The notes beneath the pieces are model-generated. The model saw nothing but the letters and a program-made list of their open reading frames with translations. It did no database searches and was not told the origin of the DNA. A stretch of 61,501 bases of DNA from an uncultured Dorea sp. (GTDB lineage Bacteria > Bacillota > Clostridia > Lachnospirales > Lachnospiraceae): positions 1-61,501 of the forward strand of contig CANDQP010000002.1 in NCBI GenBank assembly GCA_947388185.1. Reading direction: 5' to 3'. Below are positions 28,214 through 36,497 of this stretch, one piece after another. How positions within the stretch are numbered: position 1 is the first letter of the stretch; every line of letters starts with the position of its first letter. A program made the translations under genes and the position numbers.

Positions 28214-29282
28214 ATTCTTTTGAGTGGTCGATCTTATTGCGGATCTGCTGCATCTGCTGATCCAGCTTCTCGATGGAGTCGGCACATTCCTTGAGCTGAT
28301 GCACGATCTCATCAGTATCGTCCACATCTTTTTTGTATTTTAATTTGTGTTCCAGGCTTGCCCAGAAATCCATGGCTATGGTGCGGAACTGGATCTCTAC
28401 CTTCATGTATTTCTTCCCGTGGGACAGGAAGATAGGCACGTCAAGGATCAGATGGAGACTTCGGTAACCGTTGGATTTGGGGTTCTTTATGTAGTCCTTC
28501 CTCTTGATGACCACGATATCGTCCTGTTTGGCGAAAAGCTCTGCAAGGCGGTAGATGTCGTCGGGGAAAGAGCAGATCACACGCACTCCAGCTACATCGG
28601 TCAGATTCTCCCGGATGCTCTCCAGAGTGACAGGGAAGCCCTTCCGCTCTAACTTCTCATAGATGCTCTCCGGTGATTTCAGCCGGCTCTTGATGGATTC
28701 AAAAGGATTCCGGTTATACTGATGGGAGAATTCTGCGTTCAATACCTTAAGCTTCGTCTCCACCTCGATAATTGCAGAATTGAATTCCATCATCAGGATG
28801 TTGAAAGGCTTGGCTTCTCTCAGCTTCTCGGCCTGTAACTGAATGATCTGATATTGCTTCTGTATCGCTGCAGCCTGTTCCTCTACCTTTTGTTCTAACT
28901 GATTCTTATAAGAGAAGAGCTTGATCGCGTTCTTCACCCGGTTCTTGACCAGAGAGCTCTCGAAAGGCTTGTGGATAAAATCAGAGATCCCCAACTGGAA
29001 GCAGAGATTCTCAATCTCTATGGCATGCTCGCTGCTTATGATGAGAGTGGGGATCTGCTGTATAAGCCCCTTCTGCTGCATCTCTTTGATCACGGCGAAG
29101 CCGTCTATCTTCGGCATTCGAAGGTCCAGAAGGAGGGCGGATATCTCATGATGGGATTTCCTGAGATGTTCAAGCGCTTCTTCCCCGTTGGCAGCCATCT
29201 CAATCATATAGTCGTCTTTCAAGATGTCATATAATAATTCGCGGTTTAGTTCTGCATCATCTACGACCAGTATTTTTTTCAT
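28212..29282 (-). CDS. receiver domain fused to a RelA/SpoT-type (p)ppGpp synthetase
   Basis: 356 residues. Residues 1-120 form a complete response-regulator receiver: acidic pair D8/D9, phospho-acceptor D53 in LLLDLRMPKIDG, conserved Ser at about 83 and Lys105 in HKP. A coiled-coil (about 125-160) leads to a RelA/SpoT synthetase domain (about 165-330). It holds the small-alarmone-synthetase motif R-x-K-x3-S-x3-K (R200, K202, S206, K210), DVAGVR (229-234), NPKSNGYRSLH (267-277), and VEIQFRT plus WASLEH (295-312). No HD hydrolase or ACT/TGS regulatory domain is present. This predicts phosphorylation-controlled synthesis of pppGpp/ppGpp. No histidine kinase is adjacent. Its own promoter faces away from putP. 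All catalytic residues visible to me are conserved; activity is inferred. Confidence 0.9.
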   Translation of the reverse strand: MKKILVVDDAELNRELLYDILKDDYMIEMAANGEEALEHLRKSHHEISALLLDLRMPKIDGFAVIKEMQQKGLIQQIPTLIISSEHAIEIENLCFQLGISDFIHKPFESSLVKNRVKNAIKLFSYKNQLEQKVEEQAAAIQKQYQIIQLQAEKLREAKPFNILMMEFNSAIIEVETKLKVLNAEFSHQYNRNPFESIKSRLKSPESIYEKLERKGFPVTLESIRENLTDVAGVRVICSFPDDIYRLAELFAKQDDIVVIKRKDYIKNPKSNGYRSLHLILDVPIFLSHGKKYMKVEIQFRTIAMDFWASLEHKLKYKKDVDDTDEIVHQLKECADSIEKLDQQMQQIRNKIDHSKE

Positions 29283-29326
29283 GATTCGTACCTCTTTTTC
29301 CTGGTGTATTCATTATCACTGACTAT

Positions 29327-29355
29327 AGTATACTCGATTCCCGGAGAAATGAAAA
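29327..29355 (-). promoter_or_regulatory. sigma-A promoter for the REC-synthetase fusion gene
   Basis: On the minus strand: TTTTCA (29350-29355), a 17-base spacer and TATACT (29327-29332), 45 bases from the start codon. The ribosome binding site is GAGGT. Confidence 0.5.
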
Positions 29356-29417
29356 GGTTTATGATCATTCTTGTCGAAAAGAAAGGAAAATGAAAAGAAA
29401 AGATAGGATTCATTATA

Positions 29418-29446
29418 TTGACATTAATTTCACTAAGTGTTATAGT
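29418..29446 (+). promoter_or_regulatory. consensus-like sigma-A promoter for putP
   Basis: TTGACA (29418-29423), a 17-base spacer and TATAGT (29441-29446). This is the strongest -35 in the window. About 90 bases of AT-rich leader precede the ATG. Confidence 0.75.
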
Positions 29447-29540
29447 AGAACATAACAAAATATAATGGATATATAATAAAAATTTATGGACATTATGTTT
29501 TCAGTTACAGAGAATAAGTAAAGGAAATGAGGTGTGATTT

Positions 29541-31070
29541 ATGAGTGGTATTAGTATTATTATTCTGTGTACGATTTTTGCATATATGTGCCTGCTGGTC
29601 GGCATCGGTGTCTATAATGCAAGAAAGAACAGCAGCAGTGAAGATTTCTACCTTGGCGGCAGGAAGATGGGTGCATTGGTCGTTGCCATGAGCGCGGAGG
29701 CGAGCGATATGTCAAGCTGGCTTCTGATGGGGCTTCCGGGTGTTGCATACCTAACCGGCCTTGCGGATGCTTTCTGGACTGCAGCGGGTCTGGCGATCGG
29801 TACATATCTGAACTGGCTCTTTACATCAAGGAGACTGAGACGTTATTCAGAGCAGATTGGCGCGATCACAGTGCCTACGTTCTTCGCGAAGAGATTCCAT
29901 GATGAGAAGAATATCATTACGGCGATCTCAGCAGTGATTATCGTAGTATTCTTCGTTCCGTATGTAGCGTCTGGTTTTGCGGCGTGCGGTAAGCTCTTTA
30001 ACTCATTGTTTGGATTAGATTATATGGTTGGCGTGGTTGTATTTGCGGTTATCATTGTTGTCTATACGATTGCGGGAGGATTTACAACGGTTGCAACGAA
30101 TGACCTGATTCAGAGTATTGTAATGTCAATCGCACTGATTTCTATCGTAACCTTTGGTGTGGGCAGCGCCGGCGGTATGGGGGCTGTAATGGATAACGCC
30201 AAGTCCCTGTCGGGTTATATCTCACTTTCCGCGATCCATGATGCGGTTGCAGGTTCGGCGATCCCGTATTCACCGCTGACCGCCGTATCTCTTCTGGCAT
30301 GGGGAATCGGATATTTTGGTATGCCGCATATCCTGGTAAGATTCATGTCTATTGAAGACGAGAATAAGCTGGTGCTCTCCAGAAGGGTTGCTTCTATCTG
30401 GGTAACCTTCGCTATGGGTGTTGCGATCTTCATCGGTATCGTAGGCCTTGCAGTTGTCAATGCAGGCGGTATGCCGGCACTGGAGGACAGTGAGCGCGTG
30501 ATCATAGCTCTCACCAATGAGCTTAGCAAGAACGGATTCCTCGCAGCGGTGCTTGGAGGTGTGATCCTTGCAGGTATCCTTGCGGCGACGATGTCTACCG
30601 CGGACAGCCAGATGTTGGTAGCGGCTTCCGGTGTATCTGAGAACATTGTACAGGATTTCCTTGGTAAGAAGCTTACCGAGAAGCAGGGACTTAACGTTGC
30701 CCGTGCAACGATCCTTGGAATCGCAGTGATCGGTGTATTCCTGGCAAGAGATCCTAATTCCAGCGTATTTGGTATCGTATCCTTCGCATGGGCCGGTATG
30801 GGAGCCGCATTCGCAGGCGTCATGATCTGTGCGCTGTTCTGGAAACGTACCACTTTGCAGGGTGCGCTGGCCGGAATGATCGCAGGCGGTGTGATGGTAT
30901 TCGTATGGAAATATGCGATCCGTCCTATGGGCGGTATCCTTGATATCTATGAATTGCTTCCGGCATTCATAATCTCTCTGGCGATGATCATTATCGTGAG
31001 CCTGGCAACCAAGGCACCTTCCAAGGAGATTGTGGATGAGTTCGAGCGGGTGAATGCTAGGAATTCATAA
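29541..31070 (+). CDS. putP: sodium/proline symporter
   Basis: Sodium:solute symporter family member, 509 residues with about 12-13 hydrophobic segments. It shows the family motifs EDFYLGGRKMGALVVAMSAEASDMSSWLLMG near the N-terminus, the GGFTTVATNDLIQ region, and the later ATMSTADSQMLVAASGVSENI. Substrate assignment to proline rests on overall resemblance to PutP; a related sodium-coupled substrate is possible. Ribosome binding site GAGGTG, strong promoter upstream, clear terminator downstream. Proline uptake suits osmoprotection or Stickland fermentation. Confidence 0.9.
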   Translation: MSGISIIILCTIFAYMCLLVGIGVYNARKNSSSEDFYLGGRKMGALVVAMSAEASDMSSWLLMGLPGVAYLTGLADAFWTAAGLAIGTYLNWLFTSRRLRRYSEQIGAITVPTFFAKRFHDEKNIITAISAVIIVVFFVPYVASGFAACGKLFNSLFGLDYMVGVVVFAVIIVVYTIAGGFTTVATNDLIQSIVMSIALISIVTFGVGSAGGMGAVMDNAKSLSGYISLSAIHDAVAGSAIPYSPLTAVSLLAWGIGYFGMPHILVRFMSIEDENKLVLSRRVASIWVTFAMGVAIFIGIVGLAVVNAGGMPALEDSERVIIALTNELSKNGFLAAVLGGVILAGILAATMSTADSQMLVAASGVSENIVQDFLGKKLTEKQGLNVARATILGIAVIGVFLARDPNSSVFGIVSFAWAGMGAAFAGVMICALFWKRTTLQGALAGMIAGGVMVFVWKYAIRPMGGILDIYELLPAFIISLAMIIIVSLATKAPSKEIVDEFERVNARNS

Positions 31071-31094
31071 ATCATAATAGTATAGCATACGTCA

Positions 31095-31134
31095 GAAACA
31101 GTCTGTGCAGATGAATGCACAGACTGTTTCTTTT
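31095..31134 (+). terminator. terminator after putP
   Basis: 15-bp arms (31095-31109 and 31116-31130) with a 6-base loop, followed by TTTT. It lies between putP and the convergent MATE gene. Confidence 0.8.
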
Positions 31135-31139
31135 CTGTC

Positions 31140-32534
31140 TTATATATGCTGATATCTTTTCTTCCAGATTGGGAATCTCTTTTTTGCCTCTGGTTTCAGC
31201 ATTCCCTTCAGCTTATACTGATGCATGATCCTGAAATACATTCCCAACAGAAGTATGGATGCCAGGATCCAGGCCACCGGACTGGCCATACAGATTCCAA
31301 GGAAGCTCTTATAATGAGATGCTGCCAGCGCCGCCCCGCATCTTCCGATCAATTCAGCGATTCCGGCGGTCATGGGGAGGATGCCGTAGCCCATCCCCTG
31401 TATTCCGTTCCGATAGATATTGACGACTGCCAGGAATACGAAGGAAACAGCCGCACACCGCAAGCTTACATCGACGAGGGACATAAGCTGCCGGACATTC
31501 TCAGAGACGAACAGTACGGTCATATATTTGCCGGCGAAGAAGATCAGGATACCGGTAAATACGGCGTAAATCAGACCCATCCAGGTCGCGCTGCGAAATC
31601 CCTGCCGGATCCGGCTGATCTTGCCCGCGCCTGCATTCTGTGCGCAGTAGGTCGACATCGTCGTTCCCAGTGCGACATAGGCCTGGGTAACGATCTGTTC
31701 GATCTTGACAGCCGCGGAGTAGCCGGCGACTGCCACAGAACCCAGTGCATTCAGCGCAGATTGTACCACGATCGTTCCGATCGCAGTGATAGAATACTGG
31801 AATGCCATGGGGAATCCGATCTTCATCTGCCACAGGGCAAGGTTCCAGTCCATCTTCCAGTCGTCCTTATTGAGATGGAGCAAGGGAACACTCTTTGTAA
31901 TATAGAAGAGACAGGCGAGGCCGGATATTCCCTGGGAGATCACGGTCGCGTAAGCGGCTCCTGCCGCACCCATATGGAATACGATGATAAATACCAGGTC
32001 GAGCAGGATGTTCAAGAGCGCCGCCAGGATCAGGAAATACAGCGGCCGTTTGCTGTCCCCGACCGCACGCAGGATGCTTGCCAGCAGGTTATACATTACC
32101 TGAGCCACGATTCCGGCACAGATGATCATGATATAAGAATACGCCTGATCGAACATATCGGACGGTGTATTCATCCAATGCAGGACATTGCGCATCAAGA
32201 CCATGCTTGTCACGGTGAGCACAATTGACACGATACCAGACAGGATCGCGGCAGATGCGACAGACTTGCGCATCGCCCGGTGATTGCCCGCCCCGTAATG
32301 CTGCGCGGTAACGACTGTGAACCCGGCTGTCATCCCCATTAAGAATCCCAGGATCAGAAATGTCAGCGTGCCGCAGGCTCCCACGGCGGCCAGCGCCGAG
32401 TTGCCGACGAATTTGCCGACGATGACCGTATCCGCCATGCTGTAGAATTGCTGAAATACATTTCCGATAAAGATAGGGATCGTAAAATTCAGAATAATCT
32501 TTGAAGGTTTTCCTATTATCATATCTCGCTCCAT
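31140..32534 (-). CDS. MATE-family efflux transporter
   Basis: Cation-coupled multidrug and toxin exporter, 464 residues with about 12 membrane segments. It begins GKPSKIILNFTIPIFIGNVFQQFYSMADTVIVGKFVG, which is typical of the clostridial NorM/DinF-like group, and has the internal duplication expected of the family. GGGAGG precedes ATG 32534. It is a single gene with its own promoter. The substrate cannot be predicted; drugs, bile-related compounds or flavins are possibilities. Confidence 0.92.
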   Translation of the reverse strand: MERDMIIGKPSKIILNFTIPIFIGNVFQQFYSMADTVIVGKFVGNSALAAVGACGTLTFLILGFLMGMTAGFTVVTAQHYGAGNHRAMRKSVASAAILSGIVSIVLTVTSMVLMRNVLHWMNTPSDMFDQAYSYIMIICAGIVAQVMYNLLASILRAVGDSKRPLYFLILAALLNILLDLVFIIVFHMGAAGAAYATVISQGISGLACLFYITKSVPLLHLNKDDWKMDWNLALWQMKIGFPMAFQYSITAIGTIVVQSALNALGSVAVAGYSAAVKIEQIVTQAYVALGTTMSTYCAQNAGAGKISRIRQGFRSATWMGLIYAVFTGILIFFAGKYMTVLFVSENVRQLMSLVDVSLRCAAVSFVFLAVVNIYRNGIQGMGYGILPMTAGIAELIGRCGAALAASHYKSFLGICMASPVAWILASILLLGMYFRIMHQYKLKGMLKPEAKKRFPIWKKRYQHI

Positions 32535-32580
32535 GCCTATACCTCCCTGATAATAACTGATTCAATAGAAAACTTTGTAT

Positions 32581-32609
32581 ATTATATAAAATATAGATTA
32601 TGGATGCAA
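32581..32609 (-). promoter_or_regulatory. sigma-A promoter for the MATE gene
   Basis: On the minus strand: TTGCAT (32604-32609), a 17-base spacer and a perfect TATAAT (32581-32586). Confidence 0.6.
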
Positions 32610-32691
32610 GACATATTTTGACGAAAAACAATTAAATTATCATGCATTTCCCGGCAGTTTTTCTGCATTTCATGCGGGCAGCCATGTTCAG

Positions 32692-33459
32692 CTATTTGAA
32701 TGAATCAATTCCTCGTTTGATCCGGAACAGCAGGATCACGTAGATGGTCTCTATGACGGCTGTATAGAATAGAGATAATGTAATCTGTGCAAGGCCAGGT
32801 CCGATCAGAGTAAGGTCGTTTAGATAGTTTAACAGAGAGAATAATCCGATCAAAGCGAAGAAGCCCCCAAGGGTCAGTGATAACGCACCGGCGTATTTGA
32901 CGGCTTGTAAGGCTGCCCGTATTTCCTTTGCTGATAATTTCGCTCCCGGCAGGCACAGTTTCCATGCATTGATATAATCATGAAACCGATTGGAGAACGA
33001 TATGATCAGGAATTTCGAGCCGAACAGATAGAACATGGTAGGCATATCGAAGATATCGATGATCTTGCCCAGGGGAAGGCTGGAAACAATGAGTCCTGCA
33101 AAAGCAAGAGCGATACATAGAATGCCGGTGAACGTGCCGATCTGCCTGCCCTTGTTCTTCGTAGTATTCTCGTTGAGAGCTCCGATCAGATCCACAATAT
33201 TGTTCTCTGATCTTGCCATGTATTCTTCGGATGGGATTTCTTCCGACAGGAACTTTTCACCTGCAAGAAGTTCATTCACATTGATCTGCAATTCAGAACT
33301 AAGCTTCAGAAGGATCGATGCATCCGGCATCCGGTTTCCGGTCTCCCATTTGGATATGGTCTTGTCTGTGACGTCGATTCTCTCTGCAAGCTGTTTCTGT
33401 GACAGTCCCTGCTTCTTTCTCATGCTTGCAATAAATTTGCCGATCTTGATCTGGTCCAT
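32692..33459 (-). CDS. XRE-type HTH protein with C-terminal membrane domain
   Basis: 255 residues. Residues 1-65 are a Cro/C1-type helix-turn-helix (GLSQKQLAERIDVTDKTISKWETG). A charged linker leads to four or so membrane segments (from about 108). The last part, with LGGFFALIGLFSLL and paired helices, faintly resembles the MotA/TolQ/ExbB fold; this is weak. A membrane-tethered XRE regulator is implied, with the sensory part in the membrane. Start 33459 follows GGAGGAGG. A longer frame from 33525 coincides exactly with the -35 of its own promoter, so it is rejected. Possible target: the neighbouring MATE exporter or itself. Confidence 0.75.
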   Translation of the reverse strand: MDQIKIGKFIASMRKKQGLSQKQLAERIDVTDKTISKWETGNRMPDASILLKLSSELQINVNELLAGEKFLSEEIPSEEYMARSENNIVDLIGALNENTTKNKGRQIGTFTGILCIALAFAGLIVSSLPLGKIIDIFDMPTMFYLFGSKFLIISFSNRFHDYINAWKLCLPGAKLSAKEIRAALQAVKYAGALSLTLGGFFALIGLFSLLNYLNDLTLIGPGLAQITLSLFYTAVIETIYVILLFRIKRGIDSFK

Positions 33460-33496
33460 TGACGATTCCTCCTCCTGTGCAGCAGATATTATAAGA

Positions 33497-33525
33497 AGTA
33501 TAGGGCATTTGGGGCGGCGATGCAA
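33497..33525 (-). promoter_or_regulatory. sigma-A promoter for the XRE-membrane gene
   Basis: On the minus strand: TTGCAT (33520-33525), a 17-base spacer and TATACT (33497-33502). It has the same -35 hexamer as the MATE promoter. Confidence 0.6.
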
Positions 33526-33563
33526 TCCCCGGGCGTGAGAATGAGTCTCCGAATTGGAGATAC

Positions 33564-33593
33564 TTGATTTTTAGGTGATAAAACGACTATAAT
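33564..33593 (+). promoter_or_regulatory. sigma-A promoter for the cytidylate-kinase-like gene
   Basis: TTGATT (33564-33569), an 18-base spacer and TATAAT (33588-33593). A TCTCC-GAATT-GGAGA inverted repeat lies just upstream (33546-33560) and could be an operator. Confidence 0.55.
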
Positions 33594-33649
33594 AGGATTA
33601 TAGAAGCAAGGCGGAACAGGTTTCACAGGATGAGAAAGGAGTTGTTATT

Positions 33650-34252
33650 ATGTCAAAACGAATCATCACCATAAACCGAATGTACGGAAGCAACGGAAGA
33701 AGGATTGGGAAGGCTCTGTCGGAAGAACTGGGAATCCACTGCTATGACAAGGACCTGATCAGGATTGCCAGCGAGAAGGAGGGACTGCCTTATGAGGAGC
33801 TTCTCAAGGTTGATGAGAAGCGTGCCAGCAAGTGGCGCTATCCGTTGGACGAACCGGCGCAGATGGCGCCGCAGTACAGGCTCTATCCGATGAACGATGT
33901 GCTCTTTCATGCAGAGAGTGAGATCATTCGGTCAATCGCAGGCCAGGAGGACTGTATCATTATCGGGCGCTGTGCCGGTCATATTCTGGGAGAGCAGTGT
34001 CTGAAGGTATTTATCCATGCGCCGTTTGAATACCGGGTCAGGACGGCGGCCGAGCGCATTGAGATTCCGGAGAGCGATGCCCGTGCATTTGTGAAGAAGA
34101 CGGATAAGGAACGCCGCAGCTATTATGAGTATTTTACAGACGAGAAATGGCTGGATATGGGTGCTTATGATCTCTGTATCGACAGCAGCCGGTTCACAGA
34201 GGCGCAGATCGTCAGGATGCTGAGAGAAGCATATGAGGGCATGGAGGTATAA
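33650..34252 (+). CDS. cytidylate kinase-like family protein
   Basis: 200 residues, matching the cytidylate-kinase-like family (often called AAA_26/cytidylate kinase 2) seen in gut Firmicutes. It opens with an ITINRMYGSNGRRIGKALSEELGI stretch; the usual family P-loop is E-x-GSGG-x-x-I, so here Asn replaces one Gly and the nucleotide site is slightly altered. CYDKDLI follows, as in the family. IIIGRCAGHIL is the later conserved strand, with the LID-like R-x-x-x-R-x-x-x-E region (YRVRTAAERIE). The true CMP kinase (cmk) is probably elsewhere. The substrate is unknown. Ribosome binding site AAGGAG. Confidence 0.75.
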   Translation: MSKRIITINRMYGSNGRRIGKALSEELGIHCYDKDLIRIASEKEGLPYEELLKVDEKRASKWRYPLDEPAQMAPQYRLYPMNDVLFHAESEIIRSIAGQEDCIIIGRCAGHILGEQCLKVFIHAPFEYRVRTAAERIEIPESDARAFVKKTDKERRSYYEYFTDEKWLDMGAYDLCIDSSRFTEAQIVRMLREAYEGMEV

Positions 34253-34336
34253 GGAAGATTGCTTTTTTCTAAGGATCATTGGAAGAAGGAGATGCTGCCG
34301 GAGATATCGGGATGGAAGATCAGGAATGTAGAATAG

Positions 34337-34367
34337 CTGCCGGGATACAGTATGTGATTCCCGGCAG
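34337..34367. terminator. stem-loop with CTGCCGGGA arms
   Basis: CTGCCGGGA (34337-34345) pairs with TCCCGGCAG (34359-34367). It lies between the converging kinase-like gene and the PQ-loop gene and probably ends one or both transcripts. The same arm sequence occurs in the 22445-22490 terminator. Confidence 0.55.
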
Positions 34368-34381
34368 TTATTATCTGGAAG

Positions 34382-34415
34382 GATCTATCGTCAGACATAC
34401 CAAGGTTGATAGATC
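34382..34415. terminator. second stem-loop before the PQ-loop gene end
   Basis: 8-bp arms GATCTATC (34382-34389) and GATAGATC (34408-34415). There is no strong T-tract. It is a possible terminator for the minus-strand gene ending at 34422. Confidence 0.4.
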
Positions 34416-34421
34416 TTAAGA

Positions 34422-35456
34422 TCAGTGTTTCGCGTAGACGACATCCCGTTTCAGGCCAGGTGCGGCGGAGGTCTGACCGTCGTTCGGGACGTCTTCCCGT
34501 TCGCGGTTGCTCAGGGTTCCGACTTCCATTGCGTCTGCGAAATTGATCGGGTGATTGCGCATATGCACCTTCAAGATCTCGAAGAGCCTGAGTGTCGGCC
34601 GTTTGGCTTCCAGTACGCCGGAGACGTCTACATACTTGCAGCCGGTCTGGGAAGCCAGCGTTTTCAGCCGCTGGTTGATCTTGAAGGCGGCGGGGTTGTC
34701 GGAGACGACGGGTACGATATAGATCGAGGCCTGTGTCTTCGTGTGGATCATGTAGAGAAGCCACTCATATTTGGAAATGAAGTTATCTATATTGACATTC
34801 TCATCAAGAGCGTCAACATCTCCCATGTTCACGAAGATCTTGCGAGGATTCAGATCGTACAGGCATACCTTAAGATAGCTTTCGATCTGGTCGATGCGCA
34901 CGTCCCGGATGCTCCGGTTATAGATTGGTTCTGTGATCCGGAAGGCCTGTGTCAGTTCTCCGACCGGAAGAGAGGCGAACGTGTTGGAGCCAAATAAGAC
35001 AACACCGCCTGCTTCTGTTATGCTGTTCAGCTCGCGATAAGATTCCATTTCATCTTCTCCTTGTCTATGAATTGATGGTTTGAAGGGTGTATTTGGGGAT
35101 GCATTTTCGGAAGAAGTCTCTGTACTGCCGGCAGAGACTTTCTTCGCTTGCCCGGATATCTGTCTGCTAAGTTCGGCGTTTGCTGCCTGCTTCTGCCTGT
35201 CATAGCGCCGGTTGATGAAGTAGACGATCACGTTGGCGGATACGACAACCAGATTCAGGAGATATACTACCAGTACATAATTGAATCTGTGGTTATAGAT
35301 TTTAGCCGAGATTCCAGCCACATATCCTATGATTATAAGAAGTATGAACTGGAGGCTCATGTTGCGCGCTGATCTTGCCTTGATGTTCTTGGCAAGATTC
35401 ATGGGCCAGGATAATCCAAAGCAGATCAGCATAGTAGATTCAAGAAGTTCAGCCAT
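34422..35456 (-). CDS. PQ-loop membrane domain fused to a degenerate SGNH-like domain
   Basis: 344 residues. The N-terminal 85 or so residues have three membrane segments and look like a PQ-loop/SemiSWEET-type unit (ICFGLSWPMNLAKNIKARSARNMS then LIIIGYVAGI). A Ser/Gln-rich linker (about 85-125) leads to an alpha/beta domain (about 135-285) laid out like an SGNH hydrolase, but the motifs are altered: GSN where GDS is expected, NRSIRD in place of the Gly block, and GDVDA instead of G-x-ND. Hydrolysis is therefore doubtful; it may bind a ligand instead. The start at 35456 follows GTGAGG and replaces a longer frame. I know of no assigned function for this combination. Confidence 0.6.
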   Translation of the reverse strand: MAELLESTMLICFGLSWPMNLAKNIKARSARNMSLQFILLIIIGYVAGISAKIYNHRFNYVLVVYLLNLVVVSANVIVYFINRRYDRQKQAANAELSRQISGQAKKVSAGSTETSSENASPNTPFKPSIHRQGEDEMESYRELNSITEAGGVVLFGSNTFASLPVGELTQAFRITEPIYNRSIRDVRIDQIESYLKVCLYDLNPRKIFVNMGDVDALDENVNIDNFISKYEWLLYMIHTKTQASIYIVPVVSDNPAAFKINQRLKTLASQTGCKYVDVSGVLEAKRPTLRLFEILKVHMRNHPINFADAMEVGTLSNREREDVPNDGQTSAAPGLKRDVVYAKH

Positions 35457-35515
35457 TGTTGTTTTCCTCACTTTCATTTTGAACGATAACTTTATCTTAC
35501 ATATTTAGTTTAGCA

Positions 35516-35544
35516 TTGACGTATAATTATGTCTAATATATAAT
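35516..35544 (+). promoter_or_regulatory. near-consensus sigma-A promoter for the LysR/hisA pair
   Basis: TTGACG (35516-35521), a 17-base spacer and TATAAT (35539-35544). The transcript start should fall near 35551. Confidence 0.65.
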
Positions 35545-35557
35545 ATTTATCAAAATC

Positions 35558-35573
35558 ATAATGTTAACATTAT
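35558..35573. promoter_or_regulatory. perfect 16-bp palindrome, probable operator
   Basis: ATAATGTTAACATTAT is its own reverse complement. It lies just downstream of the LysR promoter, 18 bases before the start codon. A position this close to the start fits autorepression by the LysR protein or another dimeric regulator. Confidence 0.6.
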
Positions 35574-35591
35574 AGATAGGAGAAATGATAA

Positions 35592-36497
35592 ATGGAGCTT
35601 ATGCAGATCCGTTATTTCCTGGAGACGGCGAAGACGAAGCATATGACCAACAGTGCGAAGAACCTGCACATCACGCAGCCGGCGCTGACTCAGGCGATCC
35701 GAAGGCTTGAGAAGGATCTGGGGGTGCCGCTTTTCGTGGCGAAGGGGCGTAATATTGTACTGACGGAGTACGGGAAATATCTTCAGGAGAGATTAGAGCC
35801 TCTGATGGAGCAGATGGATGCGATTCCGGAGCAGCTTAAGATGATGGTCGCCCTGGAGGGGGAGACGATACATATGAATGTGCTGGCGGCATCGGGACTT
35901 GTGATGGAGGCGATCATCGAGTATAAGAAGGAGCATGAGGATATTAATTTCCAGTTACAGCAGAATTCGGAGAGCGATCTCTATGACATAGCTGTGACGA
36001 CGAAATTATTCTATCTGGGGGAGGATGAGAAGAACCGCTTTGCGTGTGCGGAAGAGATCTATCTGGCAGTACCTAAGAACCCAAGATACCGGGACAGGAC
36101 GTCGATCAGTCTTGCCGAGGTGGCGGAGGAGGGATTCATAAGCCTTCTTGGCTCCAGGGAGTTCCGCTATATCTGTGACCGGTTCTGCCAGCATGCCGGC
36201 TTCACGCCCAAGATCATCTTCGAGAGTGACAATCCTTCTGCCGTTAAGAATATGATCGCAGCCAATATGGGGATCGGTTTCTGGCCGGAATTCACCTGGG
36301 GCAGTATTGAGAACGAGCATGTCAAGATGCTGAAGATCGAGGAACCGGTCTGCCAGAGGGATATCATTATTAATTATAACAGAAATAAGACAGACAGCCG
36401 TAATGTAGTGGATTTCTATGCGTTTTTGACGGAGTTTTTTGAGAAGAGGAAGAGGAATATACGGCACGGCGGCACAGGGACAAGGAGGAGCATATGA
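35592..36497 (+). CDS. LysR-family transcriptional regulator
   Basis: 301 residues. The N-terminal winged helix (about 1-60) is typical: MELMQIRYFLETAKTKHMTNSAKNLHITQPALTQAIRRLEKDLG is the LysR HTH. The remaining part (about 90-290) is a periplasmic-binding-protein-like effector domain. It overlaps the hisA-like gene by four bases (ATGA), so the two are coupled; regulators usually control a neighbouring gene, making the hisA-like enzyme or its substrate the candidate target. The final residues are very basic. Effector unknown. Confidence 0.9.
   Translation: MELMQIRYFLETAKTKHMTNSAKNLHITQPALTQAIRRLEKDLGVPLFVAKGRNIVLTEYGKYLQERLEPLMEQMDAIPEQLKMMVALEGETIHMNVLAASGLVMEAIIEYKKEHEDINFQLQQNSESDLYDIAVTTKLFYLGEDEKNRFACAEEIYLAVPKNPRYRDRTSISLAEVAEEGFISLLGSREFRYICDRFCQHAGFTPKIIFESDNPSAVKNMIAANMGIGFWPEFTWGSIENEHVKMLKIEEPVCQRDIIINYNRNKTDSRNVVDFYAFLTEFFEKRKRNIRHGGTGTRRSI

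Noticed and set aside
33460-33525. Longer XRE protein from 33525
   Set aside because: Its first codon coincides with the promoter -35, while 33459 has a GGAGGAGG site.
34294-34338. 14-codon open frame starting at ATG 34294
   Set aside because: The ribosome binding site directly touches the ATG and the peptide is too short to support.
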